From Geobacter sp. (GTDB lineage Bacteria > Desulfobacterota > Desulfuromonadia > Geobacterales > Geobacteraceae): DNA of 64,000 nt. The DNA is taken from positions 143,727-207,726 of the forward strand of contig DNJC01000006.1 of assembly GCA_003490025.1 (NCBI GenBank). Reading direction: 5' to 3'. Positions 37,931 to 46,919 of the stretch are shown one piece after another. The notes under the pieces are model-generated. The model was not told the origin of the DNA. It searched no databases and was given only the letters and a program-made list of their open reading frames with translations. The translations under genes were made by a program, and so were the position numbers. Positions within the stretch are counted from its first letter, which is position 1, and each line of letters opens with the position of its first letter.

Positions 37931-37947
37931 AGCATGTGCCGTGCCAA
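37931..37947 (-). promoter_or_regulatory. Sigma-54 promoter for the Met/His-rich protein
   Basis: The minus strand reads TTGGCACGGCACATGCT, which matches the consensus (TGGCACG at -24, TTGCW at -12) with only one mismatch (ATGC for TTGC). It lies about 40 bases upstream of the start at 37890. It implies control by a sigma-54 enhancer-binding protein, none of which is visible in this window. Confidence 0.7.
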
Positions 37948-37960
37948 TCGATAACTACGC

Positions 37961-37988
37961 ATTTTACCGGGCCGAGATTGCAATACAA
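37961..37988 (-). promoter_or_regulatory. Possible sigma-70 promoter upstream of the same gene
   Basis: On the minus strand TTGTAT and TAAAAT are 16 bases apart, just upstream of the sigma-54 site. Confidence 0.35.
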
Positions 37989-38037
37989 CCGCTCATCTTG
38001 TCGAATATTCCACGCACGGGCGTCGGATATTCCGCTG

Positions 38038-41000
38038 CTAGTGTTTCATCCCCGAGTAGTGCAGCTTCCCTTTCTTGAGATCCCGCTTCTTCATCAGTAC
38101 GAAGATGACAGGCGTCATGATGAGTACGTGCACCGCCGAGGAGATCATGCCGCCTATCATCGGGGCGGCAATCGGCTTCATCACGTCGGCGCCGGTGCCG
38201 GAGGACCACATGATCGGCACGAGGCCGAGAAGGGCGACGGCTACCGTCATCAGCTTGGGACGCAGCCGCAGCACCGCCCCTTCGAAGGTGGCGTCGTAAA
38301 TGTCCTGCTCGGTGATCGGCCCCTTCAGCAGTTTCTTGTCGAGCGCCTCGTGCAGGTAGATGACCATGACCACCCCGGTCTCGACCGCGATCCCGTAGAG
38401 GGCGATGAACCCGACCCAGACGGCAACCGACATGTTGTAGCCGAGCATCTTGACGAGGTACACCCCTCCCACCAGTGCGAACGGGACCGAGAGCATGACC
38501 ATGCTCGCCTCAAGCGCCGAGTGGAAGGTGAAGTAAAGAAGGATGAAGATGATCAGGATGCCTGCCGGCACCAGCAACTGCAGGCGCGCCTTGGCCCGTA
38601 CCTGGTTCTCCCATTGTCCCGACCAGGCGACGTAGTATCCCGGCGGGAGTTTCATCTGCTTCTCCAGCAGCGTCTTCGCCTCGCCCACGAAGCCGCCCAT
38701 GTCGCGGCCGCGCACGTTGAGGAAAACGATGGAGCGAAGCAGACCTCCCTCGCTGTTGATCTCGGGCGCCCCGGTGGAGATCTTCAGCTTGGTGATCAGG
38801 GAGAGCGGCACCTGCGCCCCGTTCATGCCGGAAACCAGTATCCGCTGGATGGAGGGGATGTCGTCACGCAAGCCGCGCATGTAGCGGAGCCGGATCGGGA
38901 AGCGGTTGCGCCCCTCCACCGAGGTGGAGAGCATCTCGCCACCGAGCGCGGTCGAGATGACTTCCTGGATGTCGCCTACGCTGACGCCGTAGCGCGCCGC
39001 AGCCTCGCGGTCGATGTCGATGTCGATGTAGTTGCCGCCGGTCACCCTTTCCGCGACGACGTCCGCCGCGCCCGGCACCGTTTTCAGTATCCCTTCGGCC
39101 TGCACCGCCAGGTCCTTCAGGACGTTCAGGTCGGCGCCGAATATCTTGACGCCGAGGTCGGTACGGACCCCGGTGGAAAGCATGTTGATGCGGTTGATGA
39201 TCGGCTGGGTCCAGCCGTTTCTGACCCCTATCTGCTGCAGTTTGCTGTCCAACTCGGACACGATGTCGGCCTTGGTCACCCCCGGACGCCAGTTCTCCTT
39301 CGGCTTCAGGATGATGATGCTCTCGAACATGGAGACCGGCGCCGGATCGGTGGAGGTCTCGGCGCGCCCCACCTTGCCCAGTACGTGCTCGACCTCGGGA
39401 ACGCTCTTGATCACCGTGTCCTGCACCTGGATCAGCCGCTTCGCCTCGTTGATGGAGACGTTGGGGAGCGTCACCGGCATGTAGAGGAGCGAACCCTCGT
39501 CCAAGGGCGGCATGAACTCGCTGCCGATGCTCATGAACATGGGAATGGCGATGGCGAGCGCCAGGACGTTGAGCGCGATGGTGGTCTTCTTCCACTTGAG
39601 CACCCACCTGATTATGGGGGAGTACATCTTGATGAAGAAGGTGGAGACCGGGTTGGAACTCTCCGGCGGCATCTTGCCGCGCATCAGGAAGTACATCAGC
39701 ACCGGCACCAGCGTGATGGCGATGAACGCCGACCCCATCATGGAGAAGGTCTTGGTGAAGGCGAGCGGGTGGAACAGCTTCCCTTCCTGTCCCTCAAGCA
39801 TGAACACCGGGACGAAGGAGAGGATGATGATGGCCAGCGAGAAGAAGATGGCGCGCCCGACCTGCTTCGCCGAGGCGATGATCACCTCCAGGCGCTTTTC
39901 CTTCCGCTCCTCGGGTGGCATCTCGGAGAGGTGCCGGTAGCAGTTCTCCACCATGATGACCCCGGCGTCGACCAGGACGCCGATGGCGATGGCGATCCCC
40001 CCAAGGGACATGATGTTCGAGGTCACCCCCATCAGCTTCATGGTGATGAAGGAGAACAGCACCGCGATGGGAAGCGTCAGCACGATGACCAGTGCGCTCT
40101 GGAAGTGGAGCAGGAAGACGAGGATGACCAGCGAAACGACGATCGATTCCTCGATCAGCGAGTGTTTCAGCGTGTTTATGGCGCGGGCGATCAGGTCGGA
40201 ACGGTCGTAGGACACCATGATCTTCACGCCGGGAGGAAGCCCTTTTTCCAGCGAGATGATCTTCTCCTTCACGCGGTCGATAACGTCCTTGGCGTTTTCA
40301 CCGTAACGCATGACCACGATGCCGCCGACCGCCTCGCCCTGCCCGTTCATGTCCAACATGCCGCGCCGGATTGCGCCTCCCAGCTGCACCGTGCCGAGGT
40401 TCTTGACGTAGATCGGCGTGCCGCGCATGTCGGCGCCGACGACGATGTTCTCCAGGTCGGTGGTCGACTTGATGTAGCCGCGGCCGCGGATCAGGAACTC
40501 GGCGTCCGCCTGCTCGAGGAGCCTGCCGCCGACGTCGTTGTTGGATTTCTTGATCGCCTCCGCCACGTCCGAGATCTTGACGTTGTAGGAGAAGAGGCGG
40601 TTCGGGTCGAGGTCGATCTGGTACTCGCGCACGAAGCCGCCGATGGAGGCGACCTCGGCCACGCCGGGGACCGTGTTCAGCTGGTAGCGGACGAACCAGT
40701 CCTGCAGGGTGCGGAGCTGTTCGAGGTCGTACCCCTTCCCTTCCAGCGTGTACCAGAAGACGTGTCCGACCCCGGTGCCGTCGGGCCCGAGCGTCGGGAC
40801 CACGCCCGGCGGGAGCAGCGATGCCGCGTAGTTCAGGCGCTCGAGCACGCGCGTCCTGGCCCAGTAGATGTCCGCCTTGTCCTCGAAGATCACGTAGATC
40901 ATCGAGAAGCCGAACGCGGACGAGGCGCGGACGGCGCGCACCTGCGGCAGCCCCTGCAGGTTCACGGCGAGCGGGTACGTCACCTGGTCCTCGACCACCT

Positions 41001-41175
41001 GCGGGGATCGCCCGGGGTAGTCCGTAAAGACGATGACCTGGTTGTCCGAAAGGTCCGGGATCGCGTCCACCGGCGTCTTGTACACCGCCCAGACGCCCCA
41101 GGCGATCAGCAAGGCAAACATCATGAGGATGATGACCCGGTTCCGGGCGGAATATTCGATGATTCTTTCAATCAT
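38038..41175 (-). CDS. cusA: Heavy-metal RND efflux pump (CusA/CzcA type)
   Basis: 1045 residues with the 12-helix RND layout. HME-RND features are clear: FTDYPGRSPQVVEDQVTYPL near the start, the proton-relay segment AIGVLVDAGVIMVEN in TM4, and SEFMPPLDEGSLLYMP in the second half. It exports monovalent copper or silver across the outer membrane together with CusB and CusC. Monovalent specificity is an inference from the cluster (CopA, CsoR, Met-rich proteins), as the pore methionines were not aligned. It is co-transcribed with cusB 33 bases upstream. Confidence 0.9.
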   Translation of the reverse strand: MIERIIEYSARNRVIILMMFALLIAWGVWAVYKTPVDAIPDLSDNQVIVFTDYPGRSPQVVEDQVTYPLAVNLQGLPQVRAVRASSAFGFSMIYVIFEDKADIYWARTRVLERLNYAASLLPPGVVPTLGPDGTGVGHVFWYTLEGKGYDLEQLRTLQDWFVRYQLNTVPGVAEVASIGGFVREYQIDLDPNRLFSYNVKISDVAEAIKKSNNDVGGRLLEQADAEFLIRGRGYIKSTTDLENIVVGADMRGTPIYVKNLGTVQLGGAIRRGMLDMNGQGEAVGGIVVMRYGENAKDVIDRVKEKIISLEKGLPPGVKIMVSYDRSDLIARAINTLKHSLIEESIVVSLVILVFLLHFQSALVIVLTLPIAVLFSFITMKLMGVTSNIMSLGGIAIAIGVLVDAGVIMVENCYRHLSEMPPEERKEKRLEVIIASAKQVGRAIFFSLAIIILSFVPVFMLEGQEGKLFHPLAFTKTFSMMGSAFIAITLVPVLMYFLMRGKMPPESSNPVSTFFIKMYSPIIRWVLKWKKTTIALNVLALAIAIPMFMSIGSEFMPPLDEGSLLYMPVTLPNVSINEAKRLIQVQDTVIKSVPEVEHVLGKVGRAETSTDPAPVSMFESIIILKPKENWRPGVTKADIVSELDSKLQQIGVRNGWTQPIINRINMLSTGVRTDLGVKIFGADLNVLKDLAVQAEGILKTVPGAADVVAERVTGGNYIDIDIDREAAARYGVSVGDIQEVISTALGGEMLSTSVEGRNRFPIRLRYMRGLRDDIPSIQRILVSGMNGAQVPLSLITKLKISTGAPEINSEGGLLRSIVFLNVRGRDMGGFVGEAKTLLEKQMKLPPGYYVAWSGQWENQVRAKARLQLLVPAGILIIFILLYFTFHSALEASMVMLSVPFALVGGVYLVKMLGYNMSVAVWVGFIALYGIAVETGVVMVIYLHEALDKKLLKGPITEQDIYDATFEGAVLRLRPKLMTVAVALLGLVPIMWSSGTGADVMKPIAAPMIGGMISSAVHVLIMTPVIFVLMKKRDLKKGKLHYSGMKH

Positions 41176-41208
41176 TAAAAACCTCAGTGATCACAGGTAG
41201 ATCCAAAA

Positions 41209-42666
41209 CTACATTTTCATATCGTCCATGCCCATCCCGCCGCCTTTCTTTGCGGGAGCGGGAGCCGGAGCCGGCGCGCCTGGCGCCGCCCCGCCATGCC
41301 CTGCGTGGCCACCGGCAGGAGGCGTCGCGGCTGCGCCCGGAGGCGCGGGTGCAGGAGCCGCAGGAGCTGCCGGCGCCCCTGGAGCCGCAGCCCCGCCGTG
41401 CCCTTGATGCCCGCCGCCGCTGCCTCCGGTAAGCTGGGACTCCGAGTCGATCAGGTAACCGCCGGAGGCGGCAACCTTGTCGCCGCGCTTAAGTCCCGAG
41501 AGAATCTGCACCTTGTCCGCAACCCGGGCGCCGACCTGCACGTCGCGCGGCTCGAACATCCCGGCCTGCGTTTCGATCCAGACCACCTGCCGTTTTCCGG
41601 TGTCCATGACGGCGGTGGCCGGAATGGACAGCGAGTTCCCCAGCGGGACCTTGATCGAGGCGTTCACGAACATGTCGGGTTTCAGCTTGAGGCCCGCGTT
41701 TGACATCTCCACCCTGACCTTCACGGTGCGGGTCTTGGGATCGAGGAACGGGTAGACGAAGGAGACCCGTCCGGAGAAGGTCTTGCCGGGATAGGACTGG
41801 GACAAGATGTCCACCCTCTGCCCCATCTTCACGAAGGAGAATTCGTTCTCGTAGACCTCCACCTCGACCCAGACGTTGGAGAGGTCGGCGATGCTGAAGA
41901 GGGTATCCCCCATGTTGACGTACTGCCCTTCCTGCACCATCTTCTCGATGACCACGCCGGAGAGCGGCGTGTAGATGGGGAGCTTGATGTTGGGGTGTCC
42001 CGCCTTTTCCAGGCCGGCGATCTGCTCGTCCCTTACCCCGAGGAGTTTAAGCCTCTGCCTGGCCGAGGATACCAGCCCCTCCCCTCCCTGTGAGATGGAC
42101 TGGATGGAGGATGTCCGGAACTGTTCGCGGCTCTTCAGGGCCAGCAGGTATTCCTGCTGCGCCGCCACGAGGTCGGGGGAGTAGAGTTCGGCTACCGCCC
42201 TACCCTTGGAGACGTAGGCGCCTACCGTGTTCACGTTCAGCTTGTCGATACGCCCCGCAACCCATGCGGTCACCTTGGCCTGCCTGGACTGGTCGTACTG
42301 GACGATGCCGACCGCGTTGATCTCCTTGGAGAGCGGGATATAATCGGCAGCCACGGTGGCCACGTTCGCCATCACCGCCTGGGTCGGGGAGAGCGATACA
42401 TGCCCGAGCATCTTCTGCTCTTCCGCGCTCGCCTGGGTCCCTTCCACCTTCTTGATCAGTTGCATCCCGCAGATGGGGCAGACGCCCGGCTTGTCCTTGA
42501 TGATGAAGGGGTGCATGGCACAGGTATAGAGAACCTGGCCCTGCGCAGCTTTGTCCCCCTTCGCAGCAGGCTGGGCCTTCTTCTGCGCCAGGTAATAGCC
42601 GCCGCCGGCCACCGCGGCCACCAGGATCAATACAATCGGGATCGCAACCTTCACACTTTGTTTCAT
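41209..42666 (-). CDS. cusB: RND periplasmic adaptor with metal-binding domain (CusB type)
   Basis: 485 residues. An N-terminal signal anchor is followed by a heavy-metal-binding domain (YTCAMHPFI ... CPICGMQL, about 45-72), then the barrel-sandwich and helical-hairpin adaptor core. The C-terminal tail of about 70 residues is low in complexity, rich in Gly, Ala, Pro and His (HQGHGG, HAGHGG) and ends Met-rich (GMGMDDMKM). I chose the ATG at 42666; a TTG two codons earlier is possible. The adaptor links cusA to the outer-membrane channel. Confidence 0.9.
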   Translation of the reverse strand: MKQSVKVAIPIVLILVAAVAGGGYYLAQKKAQPAAKGDKAAQGQVLYTCAMHPFIIKDKPGVCPICGMQLIKKVEGTQASAEEQKMLGHVSLSPTQAVMANVATVAADYIPLSKEINAVGIVQYDQSRQAKVTAWVAGRIDKLNVNTVGAYVSKGRAVAELYSPDLVAAQQEYLLALKSREQFRTSSIQSISQGGEGLVSSARQRLKLLGVRDEQIAGLEKAGHPNIKLPIYTPLSGVVIEKMVQEGQYVNMGDTLFSIADLSNVWVEVEVYENEFSFVKMGQRVDILSQSYPGKTFSGRVSFVYPFLDPKTRTVKVRVEMSNAGLKLKPDMFVNASIKVPLGNSLSIPATAVMDTGKRQVVWIETQAGMFEPRDVQVGARVADKVQILSGLKRGDKVAASGGYLIDSESQLTGGSGGGHQGHGGAAAPGAPAAPAAPAPAPPGAAATPPAGGHAGHGGAAPGAPAPAPAPAKKGGGMGMDDMKM

Positions 42667-42760
42667 CGTCAATACCTCGTGGACGGAATGGAGTGAATTA
42701 AATCTCTGCAGTTACAACAGGCTTTCTAATCGTTGTTAGCGACACCTTCCGCTAAAGGTC

Positions 42761-42798
42761 CCTCCCCCTTCAAGGGGGAGGTCAGGAGGGGGATGGGT
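42761..42798. repeat. Family C repeat
   Basis: CCTCCCCCTTCAAGGGGGAG followed by GTCAGGAGGGGGATGGGT. It is identical over 38 bases to the copy at 30311-30348 and lies between cusB and the TolC-family gene. Confidence 0.9.
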
Positions 42799-42825
42799 TA
42801 GCCCTCCACGGGAAGAAAACATGTG

Positions 42826-44097
42826 CTACAGCTCCTTCCCGATCAGCGCTTCCAACTGGGCGAGCTTCATCTGGTAGTCGGCCATGGAGTCGAAGTATTC
42901 CCGCTCGTAGTTGAACAGGACGACGCGGTTGTCGAGCAGGGTCAGGAAGTCGACCTTGTTGACGCGGTAACCTATCACCGCCGACTCCAGCGACTGCTCC
43001 GCCTGGGGGATGATCCCCGTGCTGTAGAGATCGACCAGTTTCCTGCGCCGCTCCAGCTGGGCAAGCAGGTCGGCTATCCCGGAACCGATGCTGTTTCTGA
43101 CACCGTTCAGTTCCTCCCCGGCCATGGTCACCTCGGAGGAAGACTCCGCGACCATCGCCTGGCGGCGCTCCTTCTGGAGCGGCAGGTTGAAGGTGACGCC
43201 GAGGGAGTACATGTCCGAGCCGTCGCTCCCCATCGCCTTCTGCCTCTGCATGTACTCGAAGGAGACGTTGAAGTCCGGATAGAACTCCTTCTGCGCCAGT
43301 TCGTGACCGGCCCTCCCCTTTTCGATCAGGGCCCTCAGGCTTTTCAATTGCGGACGGTTGTCCTCGGCGATGTCGCGCAACTGGTCGGACGTCAGGGTAA
43401 GCGGCGTCAGCTTGAAATCCGCGACCCGGCCCACCTTGGTCGATTGCGGGCGGTTCAGGAGGGAGTTCAGGTTCGCCTCCAGGCTCCTTCTCTGCTGCTC
43501 CAGGGAGATCTTCATGTCCAGCATCCGGGAGCGCTCCAGGAGGGCCTTGTAAATGTCCTGCTGCGCCCCCTGCCCGACCGAGTATTTCGTCTCCGCCAGC
43601 GTGATGAAGTCGTCGATTATCTTGATGTTCTTGTCGAGGATCCCCAGCGACTTGTCCGTGAAGTAGATCTGGTAATAGGTCTCCTTCACCATCCGGGTCA
43701 GTTCGAGTTTGCGCTCCTCGACGCTCCAGCGATAGCTCTCCGACTCGTGCGTAGCGATCTCCTCGCGGAGTTTCCTCTTTCCCGCGTACGGCAGCTGCTG
43801 GCTGATGCCGATCACCTTCTGGGTCATGCCGTCGCGGGTGAAGCTGAGGGGATCGGTGACGATGCCGTTCTGGATCTTCAGCATCAGCATCGGATCTTCC
43901 AGGGCGCCCGCCTGGGAGGCGCGGCTCTTGTACATCTGCCAGCGAGCGGCGGACGATCTCAATTCGGGGTTGTTGGCGAGGGCGGTATCTACCAGTCGGG
44001 AGAGGTTTTCAACAGGTTGGACGGCTTCAGCGTGGGCGTTTGGAACCCAGAGGGAGAGAGCCAGCAACAGGTAAAGCGATAAAAGCCGGTGGTTCAT
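42826..44097 (-). CDS. cusC: TolC-family outer-membrane channel (CusC type)
   Basis: 423 residues with a signal peptide ending NAHA. It shows the two repeated coiled-coil/strand halves of TolC-family proteins (NPELRSSAARWQMYKSR; LRALIEKGRAGHELAQKEFYPDF). It is the outer-membrane exit duct for the pump. It is the first gene of the cusCBA transcription unit, with the promoter region at 44098-44417. Confidence 0.88.
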   Translation of the reverse strand: MNHRLLSLYLLLALSLWVPNAHAEAVQPVENLSRLVDTALANNPELRSSAARWQMYKSRASQAGALEDPMLMLKIQNGIVTDPLSFTRDGMTQKVIGISQQLPYAGKRKLREEIATHESESYRWSVEERKLELTRMVKETYYQIYFTDKSLGILDKNIKIIDDFITLAETKYSVGQGAQQDIYKALLERSRMLDMKISLEQQRRSLEANLNSLLNRPQSTKVGRVADFKLTPLTLTSDQLRDIAEDNRPQLKSLRALIEKGRAGHELAQKEFYPDFNVSFEYMQRQKAMGSDGSDMYSLGVTFNLPLQKERRQAMVAESSSEVTMAGEELNGVRNSIGSGIADLLAQLERRRKLVDLYSTGIIPQAEQSLESAVIGYRVNKVDFLTLLDNRVVLFNYEREYFDSMADYQMKLAQLEALIGKEL

Positions 44098-44235
44098 GAT
44101 GACTCCGAAGATTAATCAATAGGTGCGACAAAGTTAATTCATGAAGCGTGCCCGAAGGCTAACCTCTTATTTTTCGCACTCTTTGCGGGGATCGACACTA
44201 TTGGGAAGAAGGATATTCGCCACTAACAGTGGAAT

Positions 44236-44284
44236 ATTATACACATTGCAGCAATTGTCGCAGCTAATCATTCGCTAATCATTC
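44236..44284 (-). promoter_or_regulatory. cus promoter with tandem direct repeat
   Basis: The minus strand has a perfect -10 TATAAT (44236-44241). Two perfect tandem copies of an 11-bp unit (plus strand GCTAATCATTC, 44263-44273 and 44274-44284) lie next to the expected -35. An 11-bp direct repeat is the usual binding pattern of OmpR/PhoB-family regulators such as CusR. Another 12-bp palindrome, AGCCACGTGGCT, is at 44386-44397. Confidence 0.5.
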
Positions 44285-44417
44285 AAACTTATTCGGCAGA
44301 AATAGAAAAATCTGAAGAGAACAGTTCAATTAACAGTACCGTCCAATTCAGATTCTTCCGTCAATCTAACAGGAGTATGGGAATCAGCCACGTGGCTTAA
44401 CTGAAAGTGTCACCTGT

Positions 44418-45086
44418 TTATGCACATACAAGCCCGTCTTTCAAGCTGATGGTCCTGTCGGAGTAAGCTCCGTTTTCAGGATTATGAGTGACCATGACCA
44501 CAGTCTGCCCTGCGTCATTCAGTTGCCGGAACAGTGCCATGACTTCTTCGCTGGTCTTGGAGTCGAGGTTGCCGGTCGGCTCGTCGGCGAGGAGGATGTG
44601 CGGGCTGTTCACGATGGCGCGGGCGATGGCTACGCGCTCCTGTTCGCCGCCGGAGAGCTGGTTGGGGAGCCGGTCCGTCTTGGTCCCAAGCCCTACCCGC
44701 TCCAGCGCCTGACGGGCCGATTCCCTCTTCGCTGCGGTAGTCATCTTCACTATGGCCAGCGGGAGCATGACGTTCTCCAGCGCGGTCAGGTACTGGATCA
44801 GGTGGAACGACTGGAAGACGAAGCCGAGGTTCTGAGCGCGGAAGTCGGCAAGCCTCTCGCTGTCCAACTGGTACAGGTTAACGCCTGCCATCTCCACTTC
44901 GCCGCTGGTCGGGTGGTTCATCCCGCCGAGGACCGACAAGAGCGTGCTCTTCCCGGAGCCGGACTGCCCCATGATGGTAATGAACTCGCCCGCCTCGATG
45001 CTGATATCAATGCCGCGCAGAGCCTCGACGACATCCGAGCCGGTGCGGTACTGCTTCTTGACCTGCCTGATTTCAATGAGTGCCAT
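44418..45086 (-). CDS. ABC transporter ATP-binding protein (MacB/LolD type)
   Basis: 222 residues. Walker A GQSGSGKST, Q-loop FQSFHL, signature LSGGEQER and Walker B ILLADEPT are intact. The protein belongs to the MacB/LolD group of ATPases that drive mechanotransmission rather than transmembrane substrate passage. The permease gene ends 12 bases upstream of its start. Confidence 0.9.
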   Translation of the reverse strand: MALIEIRQVKKQYRTGSDVVEALRGIDISIEAGEFITIMGQSGSGKSTLLSVLGGMNHPTSGEVEMAGVNLYQLDSERLADFRAQNLGFVFQSFHLIQYLTALENVMLPLAIVKMTTAAKRESARQALERVGLGTKTDRLPNQLSGGEQERVAIARAIVNSPHILLADEPTGNLDSKTSEEVMALFRQLNDAGQTVVMVTHNPENGAYSDRTISLKDGLVCA

Positions 45087-45098
45087 AAATTCCTCTTC

Positions 45099-46259
45099 TT
45101 AAAGCGCCCTGAGGGCTTCGGTTGGGTCCATCTTGCTGGCGTGCAGCGCGGGGTACAGGCTGGCCAGAATGCCCAGGAGAAGCGCCAGGCCGATGGAGCC
45201 GAAGGCGACCGTGGAATCCCAGAGCAGATGCGCGTTCTTGCTTTCCGCCATGAACGGAAGCGCCAGCTTGGCGCCGCCCATCCCCACCAGGTACCCGAGG
45301 ACCCCGGCCAGCAGGCTGACCAGCGCCGCCTCCAGGAGGATGATGCGCATGATGTGGCTTTTCCTGAAGCCGATGGCTCGGAACACGCCGATCTCGGTGG
45401 TCCTTTCGTTGACGCTTCCCATCATGGTGACGAAGACGATCAGCGACCCGATGAAGACGACGACGGCGGCCATGGCGTACGAGAACCTTTTGAATTGATC
45501 CAGCGCCTTCAGGCGACCTTCGACCACCTGCTGGATGGCCGAGACCTTGGAATCCGGTAGTATTTCGGCGATCTGCGTGACCATGTCGCCGATAGGGCAG
45601 CCGGAACAAAGGGCGGCTACCTCGGCCATGGTGATCTTGCCTTCCTTGCCGAGAAGTTTTTGCGCCCTGGGGAGAGAAGCGAAGACGAGCGAATCGTCCT
45701 GCGAGCCGGTCTGGCTGAGAACGCCTGCGACTTTGAAGGTTTCGCCCTTGATCTGGACGCTGTCGCCGGAACTCGCATTGAGGACGTTAGAGGCGTCGCT
45801 CCCCAGCAGCAGTTCGTTGTCGCCCTTGGGCGGATCGCCGAAGATCTGCCACCACTGCTTCATCTTCAGTTCCGCAGCGAAGTCGACACCGACCAGCAGG
45901 ACGTCGTGAGTGCCGATCTTCACGCCACCGAGCACCTTGGGGGAGACAGCGGAGATGTTCTTGTTGTTCTTGATGGTGCGGATCTTGGCGAGGTCCTCCT
46001 CCTTGATCTCCCGCTGGTCGAAGGTGACGCCGCCGAGGCTGATGCCGCCGTAGTTCATGGAGAGACCGTTGCTTTGCGGGGTAACCAGGATGTTGGCGCC
46101 GAACTCGTCCATCTTCTTTTCGATGTCGCTGGACATGGAGCGGGTCAACGTCACCAGGGTGACGATGGTGGCGATGCCCACCATGAGGCCGATGGTTAGA
46201 AAGGCCATCTTGGCCTTGCGTCGCTTCAGGTTGTTGATCGAGATGGTGTGCAGTTTCAT
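45099..46259 (-). CDS. ABC transporter permease (MacB/FtsX type) with periplasmic CxxC
   Basis: 386 residues. TM1 (about 18-40) is followed by a large periplasmic domain (about 45-255) and three C-terminal helices with the FtsX-domain motif ERTTEIGVFRAIG. The periplasmic domain contains CSGC at about residues 208-211, an unusual metal- or thiol-binding candidate given the copper setting. The ATG at 46259 follows CGGAG; an upstream in-frame start would add 13 residues. Confidence 0.88.
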   Translation of the reverse strand: MKLHTISINNLKRRKAKMAFLTIGLMVGIATIVTLVTLTRSMSSDIEKKMDEFGANILVTPQSNGLSMNYGGISLGGVTFDQREIKEEDLAKIRTIKNNKNISAVSPKVLGGVKIGTHDVLLVGVDFAAELKMKQWWQIFGDPPKGDNELLLGSDASNVLNASSGDSVQIKGETFKVAGVLSQTGSQDDSLVFASLPRAQKLLGKEGKITMAEVAALCSGCPIGDMVTQIAEILPDSKVSAIQQVVEGRLKALDQFKRFSYAMAAVVVFIGSLIVFVTMMGSVNERTTEIGVFRAIGFRKSHIMRIILLEAALVSLLAGVLGYLVGMGGAKLALPFMAESKNAHLLWDSTVAFGSIGLALLLGILASLYPALHASKMDPTEALRAL

Positions 46260-46323
46260 TGTTTCTCCGTGTGTCGGGAGTTTAAGGATTACCGTCAACC
46301 TCAGCCTATGCTGATGAGAACAT

Positions 46324-46475
46324 GTAGGAGCGGCATTCCTGCCGCGATAAACGCCCTCACCCTACCCTCTCCCGGAGGGCGAGGGAGAGTTGGGCAAAGC
46401 CTTTAGTTGATGGTAAGAGCGGCTGTAATATCCCCTCGCCCTCCGGGAGAGGGTGGCCGAAGGCCGGGTGAGGGA
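46324..46475. repeat. Repeat cluster A - B - inverted B
   Basis: A family A copy (46324-46349) is followed by B (about 46352-46390) and an inverted B (about 46430-46475). The B copies can pair with each other. Confidence 0.85.
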
Positions 46476-46672
46476 GCTGCCACGAAGCGACCATCATGCC
46501 ACTTGCTACGTCCGAATGCTTATCAAGTGTCATGCCAAAGGCGGGAAACCAGTTCAAGTTGCCGGAATTACGTCAGCAACTACCATTTGGCCTCATCCTC
46601 GCTGCCATTTTCGGGGGAATATTCGACGCAGGCCGGAGAATATTCTACAGTTTTTTAACCAGTTTCAGTTCT

Positions 46673-46698
46673 GGTTCCCAAGCTCCAGCTTGGGAACC
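46673..46698. repeat. Perfect 12-bp-arm palindrome
   Basis: GGTTCCCAAGCT and AGCTTGGGAACC form a perfect inverted repeat with a CC loop. It lies 7 bases after the stop of the gene at 46706, so it may end that transcript, though no T run follows. The region 46480-46672 holds no supported gene. Confidence 0.7.
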
Positions 46699-46705
46699 GG
46701 CTCCA

Positions 46706-46915
46706 CTATGCCTTTTCACTATTAACCAGTTTCATCCCGCAGATGGAACAGTCCGCAGTGGGGTCGTTGCTGGTGATCCAGGGGTGCATGGGGCAGGCGT
46801 ACAAGGCTCCCTTTGACGCGCCCTTCATCTTATCGGCTTTGCCGAAAAAGAACCAGAGGTTGAGGCCGATGAGCGCCAGGCCGGAGAGGGTGACGATGAT
46901 TTGAGTAAGATCCAT
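46706..46915 (-). CDS. Small membrane protein with heavy-metal-binding motif
   Basis: 69 residues. One transmembrane helix (about 5-25) is followed by a heavy-metal-binding domain, YACPMHPWI ... CSICGMKLV, of the same type as in the CusB adaptor. AAGGGG precedes the ATG and it begins 4 bases after the copA stop. It probably buffers or passes copper at the inner membrane face; the direction is not deducible. Confidence 0.8.
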   Translation of the reverse strand: MDLTQIIVTLSGLALIGLNLWFFFGKADKMKGASKGALYACPMHPWITSNDPTADCSICGMKLVNSEKA

Positions 46916-46919
46916 GACA

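Noticed and set aside
37936..41178. 1080-codon open frame on the plus strand
   Set aside because: It is the exact antisense of cusA, with a His/Asp-rich composition typical of a high-GC shadow frame and no ribosome site or domain.
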